From Ramlibacter ginsenosidimutans (GTDB taxonomy: Bacteria > Pseudomonadota > Gammaproteobacteria > Burkholderiales > Burkholderiaceae_C), in the NCBI RefSeq assembly GCF_016654015.1, contig NZ_JAEPWM010000010.1:145773-209772 (forward strand): DNA of 64,000 bases, written 5' to 3'. Below are positions 20,768 to 29,847 of the stretch, piece by piece. The notes beneath the pieces were generated by a model that was given only the letters and a program-made list of their open reading frames with translations, was not told where the DNA came from and searched no databases. Position numbers and translations under genes: made by a program. The stretch's first letter is position 1. The number at the start of each line of letters is the position of its first letter.

Positions 20768-22444
20768 ATGACCGAAGAAGAAATCCTGGCCCAGTACGGA
20801 CCGCGTGAAGCGATGGAGTACGACGTCGTGGTGGTGGGCGGCGGTCCGGCCGGACTCGCGACCGCGATCCACCTGAAGCAGCTCGCCGCCGAGTCGGGCA
20901 AGGAGCTCTCCGTCGTCGTGCTGGAGAAAGGCTCCGAGCCCGGCGCGCACATCCTGTCGGGCGCCATCATGGACCCGATCGCCCTGTCGGAGCTGATCCC
21001 CGACTGGAAGGAACAAGGCGCGCCGCTCAACGTCCCGGTCACGGAAGACGTCTTCCTGTTCCTCGGCGAGAAGAAGGGCAGGCGCGTGCCCAACTTCCTG
21101 CTGCCGCCCAACTTCGGCAACCACGGCAACTACATCGTGAGCCTGGCCAACGTCGTGCGCTGGATGGCGCAGCAGGCCGAGGCGCTGGGCGTGGAGATCT
21201 TCCCCGGCTTCCCCGCCGCCGAAGTCCTCTACAACGACGACGGCTCGGTCAAGGGCGTGGCCACCGGCAACATGGGCATCGGCAAGGACGGCCAGCCTAC
21301 CGACCACTTCCAGCTCGGGATGGAGCTGCACGCGAAGTACACGATCTTCGCCGAGGGTTCGCGCGGCCACCTGGGCAAGCAGCTGATCCCGCGCTTCAAG
21401 CTCGACGACGGCCGGGATCCGCAAAGCTACAGCATCGGCATCAAGGAAGTGTGGGAGATCGATGCGTCGCGGCACACGCCGGGCCTGGCGCTGCACAGCG
21501 CGGGCTGGCCGCTCGACGAGATGACCTATGGCGGCTCGTTCCTCTATCACATGGAGAACAACCAGATCGCCATCGGCTTCGTGGTCGGCCTGGACTACGC
21601 CAACCCGTATCTCTCGCCCTTCGAGGAATTCCAGCGCTTCAAGACGCACCCGAACATCCGCTGGTATTTCGAGGGCGGCACGGCCAAGCGGCTGGGCTAC
21701 GGCGCCCGCGCCCTGACGGTCGGCGGCATCCTCTCGCTGCCCAAGCTCGTGTTCCCCGGCGGCGCGCTGGTGGGCGACGACGCCGGCTTCCTCAACGCCT
21801 CGCGCATCAAGGGCAGCCACGCGGCCATCAAGACCGGCATGCTGGTGGCGCGCGCGGCCTTCGATGCGGTCCAGGCGGGCCGCCAGCACGACGAGCTCAC
21901 TGCGTATCCCGCAGCCTTCGAGAAGTCGTGGCTGTACACCGAGCTGAACAAGGCGCGCAACTTCAAGCAGTGGTTCAAGAAGGGCCGCACGGTCGCGACC
22001 TTCATGACGGGCATCGAGCAGTTCGTGCTGCGCGGGACGATCCCGTGGACGCTGCACCGCGAGCGGCCGGACTACACGTACCTGAAGCCGGCCGCGCAGT
22101 GCAAGCCGATCCTGTATCCGAAGCCGGACGGCAAGCTCACCTTCGACCGGCTCTCCTCGGTGTTCATCTCGAACACGAACCACGAGGAGAACCAGCCGGC
22201 GCACCTGACGCTGAAGGACCCGACGGTGCCCACGCGCGTCAACCTGCCGGAGTACGCGGGCCCCGAGCAGCGCTATTGCCCGGCCGGCGTCTACGAGTTC
22301 GTCGAGGACAACGGCAACGCGCGCCTGCAGATCAACGCGCAGAACTGCGTGCACTGCAAGACCTGCGACATCAAGGACCCCACGCAGAACATCGTGTGGG
22401 TCACGCCCGAAGGCGGCGGCGGCCCGAACTACACCAACATGTAG
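20768..22444 (+). CDS. Electron transfer flavoprotein-ubiquinone oxidoreductase
   Basis: This enzyme of 558 residues passes electrons from reduced ETF to the quinone pool at the inner membrane, completing beta-oxidation and amino-acid catabolism. FAD binding is by VVVVGGGPAGLATAIHL near residue 19. The C-terminal 4Fe-4S ferredoxin module is CVHCKTCDIKDPTQN, with upstream Cys in EQRYCPAGVYEF. ATG 20768 is used because the FAD motif follows and length agrees with the family; an in-frame start 33 bases earlier is less likely. It is monocistronic, followed by a hairpin. Confidence 0.95.
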   Translation: MTEEEILAQYGPREAMEYDVVVVGGGPAGLATAIHLKQLAAESGKELSVVVLEKGSEPGAHILSGAIMDPIALSELIPDWKEQGAPLNVPVTEDVFLFLGEKKGRRVPNFLLPPNFGNHGNYIVSLANVVRWMAQQAEALGVEIFPGFPAAEVLYNDDGSVKGVATGNMGIGKDGQPTDHFQLGMELHAKYTIFAEGSRGHLGKQLIPRFKLDDGRDPQSYSIGIKEVWEIDASRHTPGLALHSAGWPLDEMTYGGSFLYHMENNQIAIGFVVGLDYANPYLSPFEEFQRFKTHPNIRWYFEGGTAKRLGYGARALTVGGILSLPKLVFPGGALVGDDAGFLNASRIKGSHAAIKTGMLVARAAFDAVQAGRQHDELTAYPAAFEKSWLYTELNKARNFKQWFKKGRTVATFMTGIEQFVLRGTIPWTLHRERPDYTYLKPAAQCKPILYPKPDGKLTFDRLSSVFISNTNHEENQPAHLTLKDPTVPTRVNLPEYAGPEQRYCPAGVYEFVEDNGNARLQINAQNCVHCKTCDIKDPTQNIVWVTPEGGGGPNYTNM

Positions 22445-22450
22445 TGCTTA

Positions 22451-22477
22451 CGTCGTCTGCCTCGCGGCAAGACGACG
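22451..22477 (+). other. Stem-loop after the ETF-QO gene
   Basis: The arms CGTCGTCT (22451-22458) and AGACGACG (22470-22477) pair perfectly. An inner GCC/GGC extension with one bulged A surrounds a TCGC loop. There is no T tract, so it is not a clear intrinsic terminator. It may be an mRNA 3' end stabiliser. Confidence 0.5.
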
Positions 22478-22570
22478 CGCAACCGTCAGCGGACCTTCAG
22501 TCTTCCCCGAGCTTTCCCTGTGCGTGCGAAGTGCGTGCGCGGGTAGCCTGCCCCGGACATAGGAGTCCGC

Positions 22571-23869
22571 ATGCAAACGCTCGCACAAAGAACCATTTCG
22601 AAGATCAGCTGGCGGCTGCTGCCGCTGCTGATGGTCAGCTACTTCATCGCCTACCTCGACCGGGTCAACCTCGGTTTCGCGGGCGCCGCGATGTCGAAGG
22701 ACCTGCACTTCACCAGCACCGTCTTCGGCAGCGCCGCGGGCATCTTCTTCCTCGCCTACTTCCTGTTCGAGGTGCCCAGCAACCTGGCGCTGGAACGTTT
22801 CGGCGCGCGCAAGTGGATCGCGCGCATCATGTTCTCGTGGGGGATCATCTCCGCCGCGCAGGCGTGGGTCGGCGGCAGCACCAGCTTCAACACCGTGCGC
22901 TTCCTGCTCGGGATTGCGGAAGCGGGCTTCTTCCCCGGCGTGATCTTCTACATCACGCTGTGGTTCCCCGCCGCCTACCGCGCGCGCATCGTCGGCTGGT
23001 TCATGTTCGCGATCCCGATCTCCACGGTCATCGGCTCTCCCATCTCCGGCTTCATCCTGAACATGGAAGGCATGGGCGGCATGCACGGCTGGCAGTGGCT
23101 GTTCATCCTCGAGGCCGTGCCCGCGGTGATCCTCACCCTGTTCGTCCTGCTGTACCTGCCTGACGGTCCGAAGGACGCGAAGTGGCTCACGGACGAAGAG
23201 CGCAACTGGCTGCAGTCCACGCTGGACGCCGAGCGCCGCAACCGCGAGAGCTTCCATCGGATCTCGTGGAAGCAGTCCCTGACCAACTGGCGCGTGATCG
23301 CGCTGGGCTTCGTGTACATGGGCGTGACGGTGCCCCTGTACGGCCTGGGCTTCTTCCTGCCGCAGATCATCCGCGGCTTCGGCGGCCTCGGCAACGTGGA
23401 GATCGGCTTCATCAACGCCTTCCCCTACCTGATCGGCGCCATCGCGATGATCTTCTGGACGCGCCTCTCGGATGCGAAGAAGGAGCGCAAGACCTTCATG
23501 CTGCTGTCGATGGCCTGCATCGCCGCCGGCCTGATCGGCGCCGCCATGACCGCGGCGCCCGTGCCTAAGATGGCCTTCGTCACGCTCGCTGCCTTCGGCA
23601 TCTTCACCGCCCTGCCCGTGTTCTGGACCCTGCCCACCGCCATCCTGAGCGGCACGGCCGCGGCAGCCGGCATTGCCTGGATCAACTCCATCGGCAACCT
23701 GGGCGGCTACATCGGCCCGACGATCTTCGGCGCCCTGAAGGACAAGACAGGCAATGACTTCTACGCCGTGCTGTTCCTCGCGCTGCTGGCGGTGATGGGA
23801 CTGGTCCTGGTGCTCGCGGTCGGCCACGACAAGCGCGCGGAGCACGCGGCGGACATGGCCACGGCCTGA
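22571..23869 (+). CDS. MFS transporter, anion:cation symporter (ACS) type
   Basis: This inner-membrane carrier has 432 residues and 12 helices. It opens ISWRLLPLLMVSYFIAYLDRVNLGFA, the usual start of the ACS (tartrate/phthalate/glucarate) subfamily, followed by VPSNLALERFGARKWIARIMFSWG. Members import organic anions with H+ or Na+. The downstream Bug-type binding-protein gene begins 13 bases after its stop, so the two may be co-transcribed and might share a carboxylate substrate. The substrate cannot be named. Confidence 0.88.
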   Translation: MQTLAQRTISKISWRLLPLLMVSYFIAYLDRVNLGFAGAAMSKDLHFTSTVFGSAAGIFFLAYFLFEVPSNLALERFGARKWIARIMFSWGIISAAQAWVGGSTSFNTVRFLLGIAEAGFFPGVIFYITLWFPAAYRARIVGWFMFAIPISTVIGSPISGFILNMEGMGGMHGWQWLFILEAVPAVILTLFVLLYLPDGPKDAKWLTDEERNWLQSTLDAERRNRESFHRISWKQSLTNWRVIALGFVYMGVTVPLYGLGFFLPQIIRGFGGLGNVEIGFINAFPYLIGAIAMIFWTRLSDAKKERKTFMLLSMACIAAGLIGAAMTAAPVPKMAFVTLAAFGIFTALPVFWTLPTAILSGTAAAAGIAWINSIGNLGGYIGPTIFGALKDKTGNDFYAVLFLALLAVMGLVLVLAVGHDKRAEHAADMATA

Positions 23870-23882
23870 GCATCGGTACACC

Positions 23883-24854
23883 ATGACGTTCCTCACTTCC
23901 AGGCGCGCGCGCCGCGCCTTTCTCGGCTCGCTGCTCGCGCTCGCGGCCTCCAGCTCGTTCGCCGCCTGGCCGGACCAGACCATCCGCATCATGGTGCCCT
24001 GGGCGCCCGGCGGCGCGACCGACCAGATCGCGCGCCTGATCGCGCAGCCGCTCGGGCAGGCGCTCGGCGTGACGGTGGTCGTGGACAACAAGGGCGGCGC
24101 CGGCGGCGTGATCGGCACGCAGATGTTCGTGAAGGACAAGCCGGACGGCTACAGCCTGCTGCTCGCGACCAGTTCCACCAACGCCGCGGCGCCCTACCTG
24201 TACAAGAAGCTCGGCTTCGACCCGCTCGCCGACTTCACGCCGGTCACCACCCTGTGCGCCATTCCGAACGTGATGGTCGTGCCCGCGAAGTCGCCGTGGA
24301 ATTCGCTCGGCGACATCGTGGCCGCGGCGAAGAAGAACCCGGACAAGTACACCTACGGCTCCGCCGGCATCGGCGGCTCGCAGCACCTGGCCGGCGCGGA
24401 GTTCAAGAAGGTGGCCGGCATCGAGATCCGCCACGTTCCGTACAAGGGCAGCGGCCCGGCGGCGCAGGACCTGATCGCCGGCAACATCGACATGATGATC
24501 GACACCGGGTCGCTGGGCAGCATCCGCGGCGGGCTGCTCAAGCCGATTGCCGTCGCTTCCGAGAAGCGCCTGCCCGCCCTGCCCAACGTGCCGACCTTCA
24601 GGGAAGCGGGCGTGCCGATGGTCGCCTCCGCCTGGTACGGGCTGATGCTGCCGGCACACGCGCCGCGCGAGGTGGTATTGCGCCTGAACGCCGAGGTGAA
24701 CAGGATCCTGAAGTCGCCCGAGATCCACCAGCGCCTGGTGGACATGGGCGCGGAGGTCTGGGGCAGCACGCCGGAGGAGTTCGCGAAGTTCAACGCGAGC
24801 GAACTGAGGCGCTACGAAGCCATCGTGCGCGATTCGGGGGCGCCCAAGGAGTGA
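23883..24854 (+). CDS. Bug-family (tripartite tricarboxylate transport) substrate-binding protein
   Basis: This 323-residue periplasmic binding protein has an RR-containing signal peptide (SRRARRAFLGSLLALAASSSFA, cleavage near 28). Bug signatures are WPDQTIRIMVPWAPGGATDQIAR, VVDNKGGAGGVIG and GEI-type VPTFREAGVPMV. Burkholderiales carry dozens to hundreds of these genes, most as orphans without TctA/TctB. No TTT membrane genes occur nearby, so it is an orphan and may work with the upstream MFS gene or as a sensor. The ligand is probably a carboxylate. It ends 16 bases before the glycine riboswitch. Confidence 0.9.
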   Translation: MTFLTSRRARRAFLGSLLALAASSSFAAWPDQTIRIMVPWAPGGATDQIARLIAQPLGQALGVTVVVDNKGGAGGVIGTQMFVKDKPDGYSLLLATSSTNAAAPYLYKKLGFDPLADFTPVTTLCAIPNVMVVPAKSPWNSLGDIVAAAKKNPDKYTYGSAGIGGSQHLAGAEFKKVAGIEIRHVPYKGSGPAAQDLIAGNIDMMIDTGSLGSIRGGLLKPIAVASEKRLPALPNVPTFREAGVPMVASAWYGLMLPAHAPREVVLRLNAEVNRILKSPEIHQRLVDMGAEVWGSTPEEFAKFNASELRRYEAIVRDSGAPKE

Positions 24855-24870
24855 GGCTACAATCCGCGCG

Positions 24871-25077
24871 GTCAGGAGAGAGTTCCCGCGCGGAACCGCC
24901 GAAGGCGTCGAACGCTCAGGCACCCAGGACTGACAAGCACCCCGTTCGCGGGGTGCCTCCATGCTGGAGAGAGGCCGCAGCGCCGAGTTGCGGTCCACCG
25001 AAGGAGCAAGCCCCCAGCCGGGGTGAATCTCTCAGGTAAAGCGGACAGCACGGGCCCGCCCATCGTGTGTACGATGG
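24871..25077 (+). promoter_or_regulatory. Tandem glycine riboswitch upstream of gcvT
   Basis: Two aptamers are visible. Aptamer I (24871-24934) is closed by GTCAG/CTGAC and has GGAGAGAG, CCGCCGAAGGCG and GCTCAGGCACCCAGGAC. Aptamer II (24962-25050) is closed by TGCTG/CAGCA and has GGAGAGAG, CCACCGAAGGAGCAAGC and AATCTCTCAGGTAAAGCGGAC. The linker holds a perfect 8-bp hairpin (24937-24956) with a TTCG loop. A hairpin CCATCGT/ACGATGG (25060-25077) with a short pyrimidine stretch after it may be the expression platform. Glycine binding typically turns on gcv expression. Confidence 0.9.
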
Positions 25078-25104
25078 TTCTTCGCCTGTGGAGCACACCT
25101 GTCC

Positions 25105-26229
25105 GTGACTGATCAAGAGCTGCACAAGACCCCCTTGCATGCCCTGCACCTGGAGCTCGGTGCGCGCATGGTTCCCTTCGCCGGCTATGCCATGCCGGTG
25201 CAATACCCCGCCGGCCTGATGGCCGAACACCGCCAGACCCGCGAGAGCGCCGGCCTGTTCGATGTTTCGCACATGGGCCAGTTGCGCCTCTCGGGGCCCG
25301 AGGCTGCGCGGGCCTTCGAGACACTCATGCCGGTCGATGTCGTGGACCTCGCGCCCGGCAAGCAGCGCTACGGCCTGCTGCTCACCGACGAGGGCACCAT
25401 CATCGACGACCTGATGTTCGCCAACCGCGGCGACCACCTGTTCGTGGTGGTCAACGGCGCCTGCAAGCACGTCGATCTCGCCCACCTGCAGGAGCGCATC
25501 GGCAAGCGCTGCGAGATCGTCACCATGTTCGACCGCGGCCTGCTGGCCCTGCAGGGGCCGAAGGCCGTCGATGCATTGCAACGCGTCGTGCCTGGCGTCG
25601 ACAAGCTCGTCTTCATGACCGGCGCCGGCTTGGTCTGGAACGGCGCCGACCTCTTCATCACGCGCAGTGGCTACACCGGCGAGGACGGCTTCGAAATCTC
25701 CGTGCCCGCCGCGCAAGCCGAAGCGCTCGCACGCACCCTGCTCTCGCAGCCCGAGGTGAAACCGGTCGGCCTGGGCGCACGCAATTCGCTGCGCCTGGAA
25801 GCGGGACTGTGCCTGTACGGCAACGACATCGACACGACGACCACGCCCGTCGAAGCCGCGCTCACCTGGGCCATCCAGAAGGTGCGGCGCACGGGCGGCG
25901 CGCGCGCCGGCGGCTTTCCCGGTGCGGCCCGGGTGCTGGGCCAGCTCGATGGCACGGTGCCCGTGGCACGCAAGCGCGTGGGCCTCGTCGCGCAGGAGCG
26001 CGTGCCGGTGCGCGAACACGTGGAACTGCAGGACACCGCAGGCCAGCGCATCGGTGAGGTCACCAGCGGCCTGCTGGCGCCCACGCTCGACCGGCCGATC
26101 GCGATGGGCTACGTGCCGCCCGCGCTCGCCGCGGTGGGCACGCGCGTGCAGGCCCTCGTGCGCGGCAAGCCCGTCCCCATGGAAGTGGCAGCCATGCCTT
26201 TCGTTCCCAACCGTTACTACCGCGGCTGA
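25105..26229 (+). CDS. gcvT: Glycine cleavage system T protein (aminomethyltransferase)
   Basis: This is a 374-residue THF-dependent aminomethyltransferase. It takes the aminomethyl group from lipoylated H protein and releases ammonia and 5,10-methylene-THF. Signatures are LHLELGARMVPFAGYAMPVQY, the MGQLRLSGPEA stretch and GYTGEDGFEISVPA; the catalytic Asp region GLCLYGNDID is present. It starts at GTG 25105. It is the first gene of gcvTHP and lies directly downstream of the glycine riboswitch, so excess glycine would induce the operon. Confidence 0.95.
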   Translation: MTDQELHKTPLHALHLELGARMVPFAGYAMPVQYPAGLMAEHRQTRESAGLFDVSHMGQLRLSGPEAARAFETLMPVDVVDLAPGKQRYGLLLTDEGTIIDDLMFANRGDHLFVVVNGACKHVDLAHLQERIGKRCEIVTMFDRGLLALQGPKAVDALQRVVPGVDKLVFMTGAGLVWNGADLFITRSGYTGEDGFEISVPAAQAEALARTLLSQPEVKPVGLGARNSLRLEAGLCLYGNDIDTTTTPVEAALTWAIQKVRRTGGARAGGFPGAARVLGQLDGTVPVARKRVGLVAQERVPVREHVELQDTAGQRIGEVTSGLLAPTLDRPIAMGYVPPALAAVGTRVQALVRGKPVPMEVAAMPFVPNRYYRG

Positions 26230-26251
26230 GGCCGCCGACAGGAGAAGACCG

Positions 26252-26629
26252 ATGACCGTCAAGTACACGCCCGAGCACGAGTGGATCCAGCTCGAAGACC
26301 ACGAGGCCGCCGTCGTCGGCATCACGCTGCACGCGCAGGATGCGCTGGGCGACGTGGTCTTCGTGGACCTGCCCGAAGTCGGCAAGACCTACGCCAAGGG
26401 CGAGGTGGCCGGTGTCGTCGAATCCGTGAAGGCGGCGGCGGACGTGTTCATGCCGATCGCCGGCGAGGTCACCGAGGTGAACGAGGACTTGCGCGGCGAC
26501 CCTTCGCTCGCCAACAAGGACCCGATGGGCGCCGGCTGGTTCTTCAAGATCCTGATCAAGGACATGGCCGAATTCGACGTGCTGATGGACGAACCCGACT
26601 ACCAGAAGTTCGTCAAGGCGAACGCCTGA
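26252..26629 (+). CDS. gcvH: Glycine cleavage system H protein
   Basis: This is a lipoyl carrier of 125 residues that shuttles the aminomethyl intermediate between P, T and L proteins. The lipoylation site is Lys60 in [11 protein letters not shown]. The N-terminal [15 protein letters not shown] segment is standard. AGGAGA lies about 10 bases before ATG 26252. The gap after gcvT is 22 bases. A long inverted repeat sits between this gene and gcvP. Confidence 0.96.
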   Translation: MTVKYTPEHEWIQLEDHEAAVVGITLHAQDALGDVVFVDLPEVGKTYAKGEVAGVVESVKAAADVFMPIAGEVTEVNEDLRGDPSLANKDPMGAGWFFKILIKDMAEFDVLMDEPDYQKFVKANA

Positions 26630-26647
26630 ATCTTGCCAGTCCAACAT

Positions 26648-26758
26648 CCGGACGCAGAGGACGCAGAGGTTTCGCAGAAGACGCAAAAGAATTTCCTGAA
26701 AACTTCTTTTCTGTCTCTTCTGCGTCCTCTGCGTATCCTTTGCGCCCTCTGCGTCCGG
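26648..26758. repeat. Long inverted repeat of CGCAGAGG units between gcvH and gcvP (copy 2)
   Basis: The outer arms are CCGGACGC (26648-26655) and GCGTCCGG (26751-26758). Inside are GCAGAGGACGCAGAGG-type units and their complements. It lies within an operon, so it is transcribed and could act as an RNA stem that lowers gcvP read-through or protects the upstream mRNA. Confidence 0.9.
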
Positions 26759-26796
26759 CTGTCCGTTCCCGTTCCCGCATCCCTCCCAGGACTGAC

Positions 26797-29688
26797 ATGC
26801 TGATGCAATCCGCCCGGCCGCTCGGCGAGCTGGAAGACACCTCCGAGTTCATTCCCCGCCACATCGGCATTTCCGCGGACGACGAGCGCCACATGCTCTC
26901 CGTCATCGGCGAGGCTTCGCGGCGCGCGCTGGTCGAGGGCATCGTGCCCCGCTCCATCGCCCGCACGCACGGCATGCGCCTGCCGCCCGCAACCACCGAG
27001 GCGGCCGCGCTGGCGGAGCTGCGCGCGATCGCGCACCGCAACCAGGTCTTCCGCAGCTTCATCGGCCAGGGCTACTACGGCACCTTCACCCCCGGCGTGA
27101 TCCTGCGCAACGTGCTGGAGAACCCGGCCTGGTACACGGCCTACACGCCTTACCAGGCGGAGATCAGCCAGGGCCGCATGGAAGCGCTGGTGAACTTCCA
27201 GACCATGGTGTGCGACCTCACGGCCATGCCCATCGCGAACGCGTCGATGCTGGACGAGGCGACCGCGGCGGCGGAGGCCATGACGCTCGCCAAACGCAGC
27301 GTGAAGAGCAAGAGCAACGTGATCGTGGTCGCGGGCGACTGCCATCCGCAGGTGATCGAGGTCGTGCAGACGCGCGCGGCGCCGCTGGACATCGAGGTGG
27401 TGCTCGCCAACTCACACGAGGAATGGGAGCAGAAGCTCGCCGGCGACTACTTCGCCGTGCTCGCGCAATATCCCTCCACCAGCGGACGCATAGCCGACCT
27501 GCGCGCCGACGTCGAGAAGGCGCATGCGAAGCAGGCGGCCTTCATCGTCGCGGCCGACCTGCTCGCGCTCACCCTGCTGGTGCCGCCGGGCGAGTTCGGC
27601 GCCGACATCGTGGTCGGCACCACCCAGCGCTTCGGCATGCCCATGGGCGCAGGCGGCCCGCACGCGGCCTACCTCGCCTGCCGCGACGAGTACAAGCGCT
27701 CGATGCCGGGCCGCCTGGTCGGCGTGAGCGTGGACGTGCACGGCAACCCGGCCTACCGGCTGGCATTGCAGACGCGAGAGCAGCACATCCGCCGCGAGAA
27801 GGCGACCTCCAACATCTGCACGGCGCAGGTGCTGCCGGCGGTGGTCGCGAGCATGTACGCCGTCTACCACGGGCCGCAAGGGCTCAAGCGCATCGCGCAG
27901 CGCGTCGCCAGCTACACGGCCATCCTCGCCCGGGGCCTCGAGCAGCTCGGATGGAAGCCGCGCGCCAGCGCCTTCTTCGACACGATTTCGCTGCACACGG
28001 GTGAAGCGACCGACGCACTCGTCGCCAAGGGCCACGCCCTGCGTGCCAACCTGCGCAAGCACTGGGGCGAGTACATCTGCATCTCCCTGGACGAGACCAC
28101 CACGCGCGCGGACCTCCAGCTGCTGTGGTCCATCTTTGCGCAGCCGGGCCAGGCGCTGCCGGAGATCGCCCCCTTCGAGAAAGGCATAGCCCCCGCCATC
28201 CCGCAGGAGCTGCGCCGCACCAGCGCCTTCCTCGCGCACCCGGTGTTCAACACGCACCACAGCGAGACCGGCATGCTGCGCTACATCCGCGCGCTCTCGG
28301 ACAAGGACCTCGCGCTGGACCGCAGCATGATCCCCCTGGGCAGCTGCACGATGAAGCTCAACGCCACCAGCGAGATGATCCCCATCACCTGGCCCGAGTT
28401 CGCGCACGTGCACCCGTTCGCGCCGCGCGACCAGCTGCAAGGCTATGCGGAGCTCGACGCGCAGCTGCGCGCGTGGCTGTGCGAGGCGACGGGCTACGCC
28501 GGCATCAGCCTGCAGCCGAACGCCGGCTCGCAAGGCGAATACGCGGGGCTGCTGGCCATCCGCGCCTGGCACGCGAGCCGCGGGCAGGCGCATCGCGACG
28601 TCTGCCTGATCCCCTCTTCGGCGCACGGCACCAACCCCGCCAGCGCCCACATGGCCGGCATGCAGGTGGTGGTCACGGCGTGCGACGAGAACGGGAACGT
28701 CGACCTGGCCGACCTGCAAGCCAAGTGCGAGCAGCACAGCGAGAAGCTCGCCTGCGTGATGATCACCTACCCCAGCACGCACGGCGTGTTCGAGATGCAG
28801 GTGAAGGAGCTGTGCGCGCTGGTGCACAGTCACGGCGGCCGCGTGTACGTGGACGGCGCCAACATGAACGCGCTCGTGGGCGTCGCGGCGCCGGGCGAGT
28901 TCGGCGGCGACGTGAGCCACCTGAACCTGCACAAGACCTTCTGCATCCCGCATGGCGGCGGCGGCCCGGGCGTCGGGCCGGTCTGCGTGGTGGAGGACCT
29001 CGTGCCCTTCCTGCCCGGGCACATGGCCGCCGGACTGCCGCAGCATCCGGTCGGTGCGGTGTCCGCCGCGCCCCTGGGCAATGCGGCCGTGCTTCCCATC
29101 AGCTGGATGTACATCCGCATGATGGGCGCAGAGGGACTCACGCAGGCGACCGAGGTCGCGATCCTCTCCGCCAACTACATCAGCGCCCGGCTGCGCGATC
29201 ACTACCCCACCCTCTACGCCAGCGCCAACGGCCACGTGGCGCACGAATGCATCCTGGACCTGCGGCCGCTGAAGGAAACCAGCGGCGTGACCGCGGAAGA
29301 CGTCGCAAAGCGGCTGATCGACTACGGCTTCCACGCGCCGACGCTGTCCTTCCCGGTGCCCGGCACGCTGATGGTGGAGCCGACCGAGAGCGAGACGCTG
29401 GACGAGATCGACCGCTTCATCGCGGCGATGATCGCGATCCGCGAGGAGATCCGGCGCGTGGAACGCGGCGAATGGCCGCAGGATGACAACCCGCTGAAGC
29501 ACGCACCGCACACGGCTTCCGCTCTGATGCACGGCGAGTGGAAGCACGGTTATTCGCGCGAGACCGGCGCGGCGGTGCTGGACGAACGCCGACACGCCAA
29601 GTACTGGCCGCCCGTGGGCCGCGTCGACAACGTGTACGGCGACCGCAACCTGTTCTGCAGCTGCGTGCCGATGTCCGCTTACGAGTGA
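26797..29688 (+). CDS. gcvP: Glycine dehydrogenase (decarboxylating), P protein
   Basis: This PLP enzyme of 963 residues decarboxylates glycine and loads the aminomethyl group on H protein. It is the fused single-chain form (both P1 and P2 halves). The PLP lysine is Lys713 in [17 protein letters not shown], and FIPRHIGIS and [12 protein letters not shown] mark the N-terminus. ATG 26797 is preferred over the longer frame that would run back through the repeat. It is the last gene of gcvTHP and is separated from gcvH by 167 bases holding the repeat. Confidence 0.96.
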   Translation: MLMQSARPLGELEDTSEFIPRHIGISADDERHMLSVIGEASRRALVEGIVPRSIARTHGMRLPPATTEAAALAELRAIAHRNQVFRSFIGQGYYGTFTPGVILRNVLENPAWYTAYTPYQAEISQGRMEALVNFQTMVCDLTAMPIANASMLDEATAAAEAMTLAKRSVKSKSNVIVVAGDCHPQVIEVVQTRAAPLDIEVVLANSHEEWEQKLAGDYFAVLAQYPSTSGRIADLRADVEKAHAKQAAFIVAADLLALTLLVPPGEFGADIVVGTTQRFGMPMGAGGPHAAYLACRDEYKRSMPGRLVGVSVDVHGNPAYRLALQTREQHIRREKATSNICTAQVLPAVVASMYAVYHGPQGLKRIAQRVASYTAILARGLEQLGWKPRASAFFDTISLHTGEATDALVAKGHALRANLRKHWGEYICISLDETTTRADLQLLWSIFAQPGQALPEIAPFEKGIAPAIPQELRRTSAFLAHPVFNTHHSETGMLRYIRALSDKDLALDRSMIPLGSCTMKLNATSEMIPITWPEFAHVHPFAPRDQLQGYAELDAQLRAWLCEATGYAGISLQPNAGSQGEYAGLLAIRAWHASRGQAHRDVCLIPSSAHGTNPASAHMAGMQVVVTACDENGNVDLADLQAKCEQHSEKLACVMITYPSTHGVFEMQVKELCALVHSHGGRVYVDGANMNALVGVAAPGEFGGDVSHLNLHKTFCIPHGGGGPGVGPVCVVEDLVPFLPGHMAAGLPQHPVGAVSAAPLGNAAVLPISWMYIRMMGAEGLTQATEVAILSANYISARLRDHYPTLYASANGHVAHECILDLRPLKETSGVTAEDVAKRLIDYGFHAPTLSFPVPGTLMVEPTESETLDEIDRFIAAMIAIREEIRRVERGEWPQDDNPLKHAPHTASALMHGEWKHGYSRETGAAVLDERRHAKYWPPVGRVDNVYGDRNLFCSCVPMSAYE

Positions 29689-29735
29689 GGCGGCGGGCCG
29701 GCACGCGGGCCGCATGCCTCAGATTCCCGGCGCCT

Positions 29736-29821
29736 GTAGGCTGGTGGTGAGCGAAGCGAACCCCAGCGTTCCAGCGACGCGGAGCAAGCTGGGGTTCGCC
29801 TGCGGTTCACCGCCAGCCTAC
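29736..29821. repeat. Palindromic intergenic repeat, GTAGGCTGG family (copy 2)
   Basis: The arms GTAGGCTGGTGGTGAGC and its near-complement ending CCAGCCTAC flank inner arms GCGAACCCCAGC and GCTGGGGTTCGC. The layout is the same as at 17355-17440, with a different central loop. It lies between the convergent gcvP and TRAP transporter genes. Confidence 0.88.
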
Positions 29822-29847
29822 CCGGGCAGCCAGCCGAGGGCACTGCG

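Noticed and set aside
19868..22354. Very long open frame on the minus strand opposite ETF-QO
   Set aside because: It is antisense to a gene with clear FAD and 4Fe-4S motifs; GC-rich DNA gives long shadow frames. The part from 19868 overlaps the SDR gene in another frame.
22451..22477. Intrinsic terminator for ETF-QO
   Set aside because: The stem is good but no T tract follows, so it is listed only as a stem-loop.
27412..29715. 767-residue open frame antisense to gcvP
   Set aside because: Shadow of gcvP; no family signature and no ribosome site.
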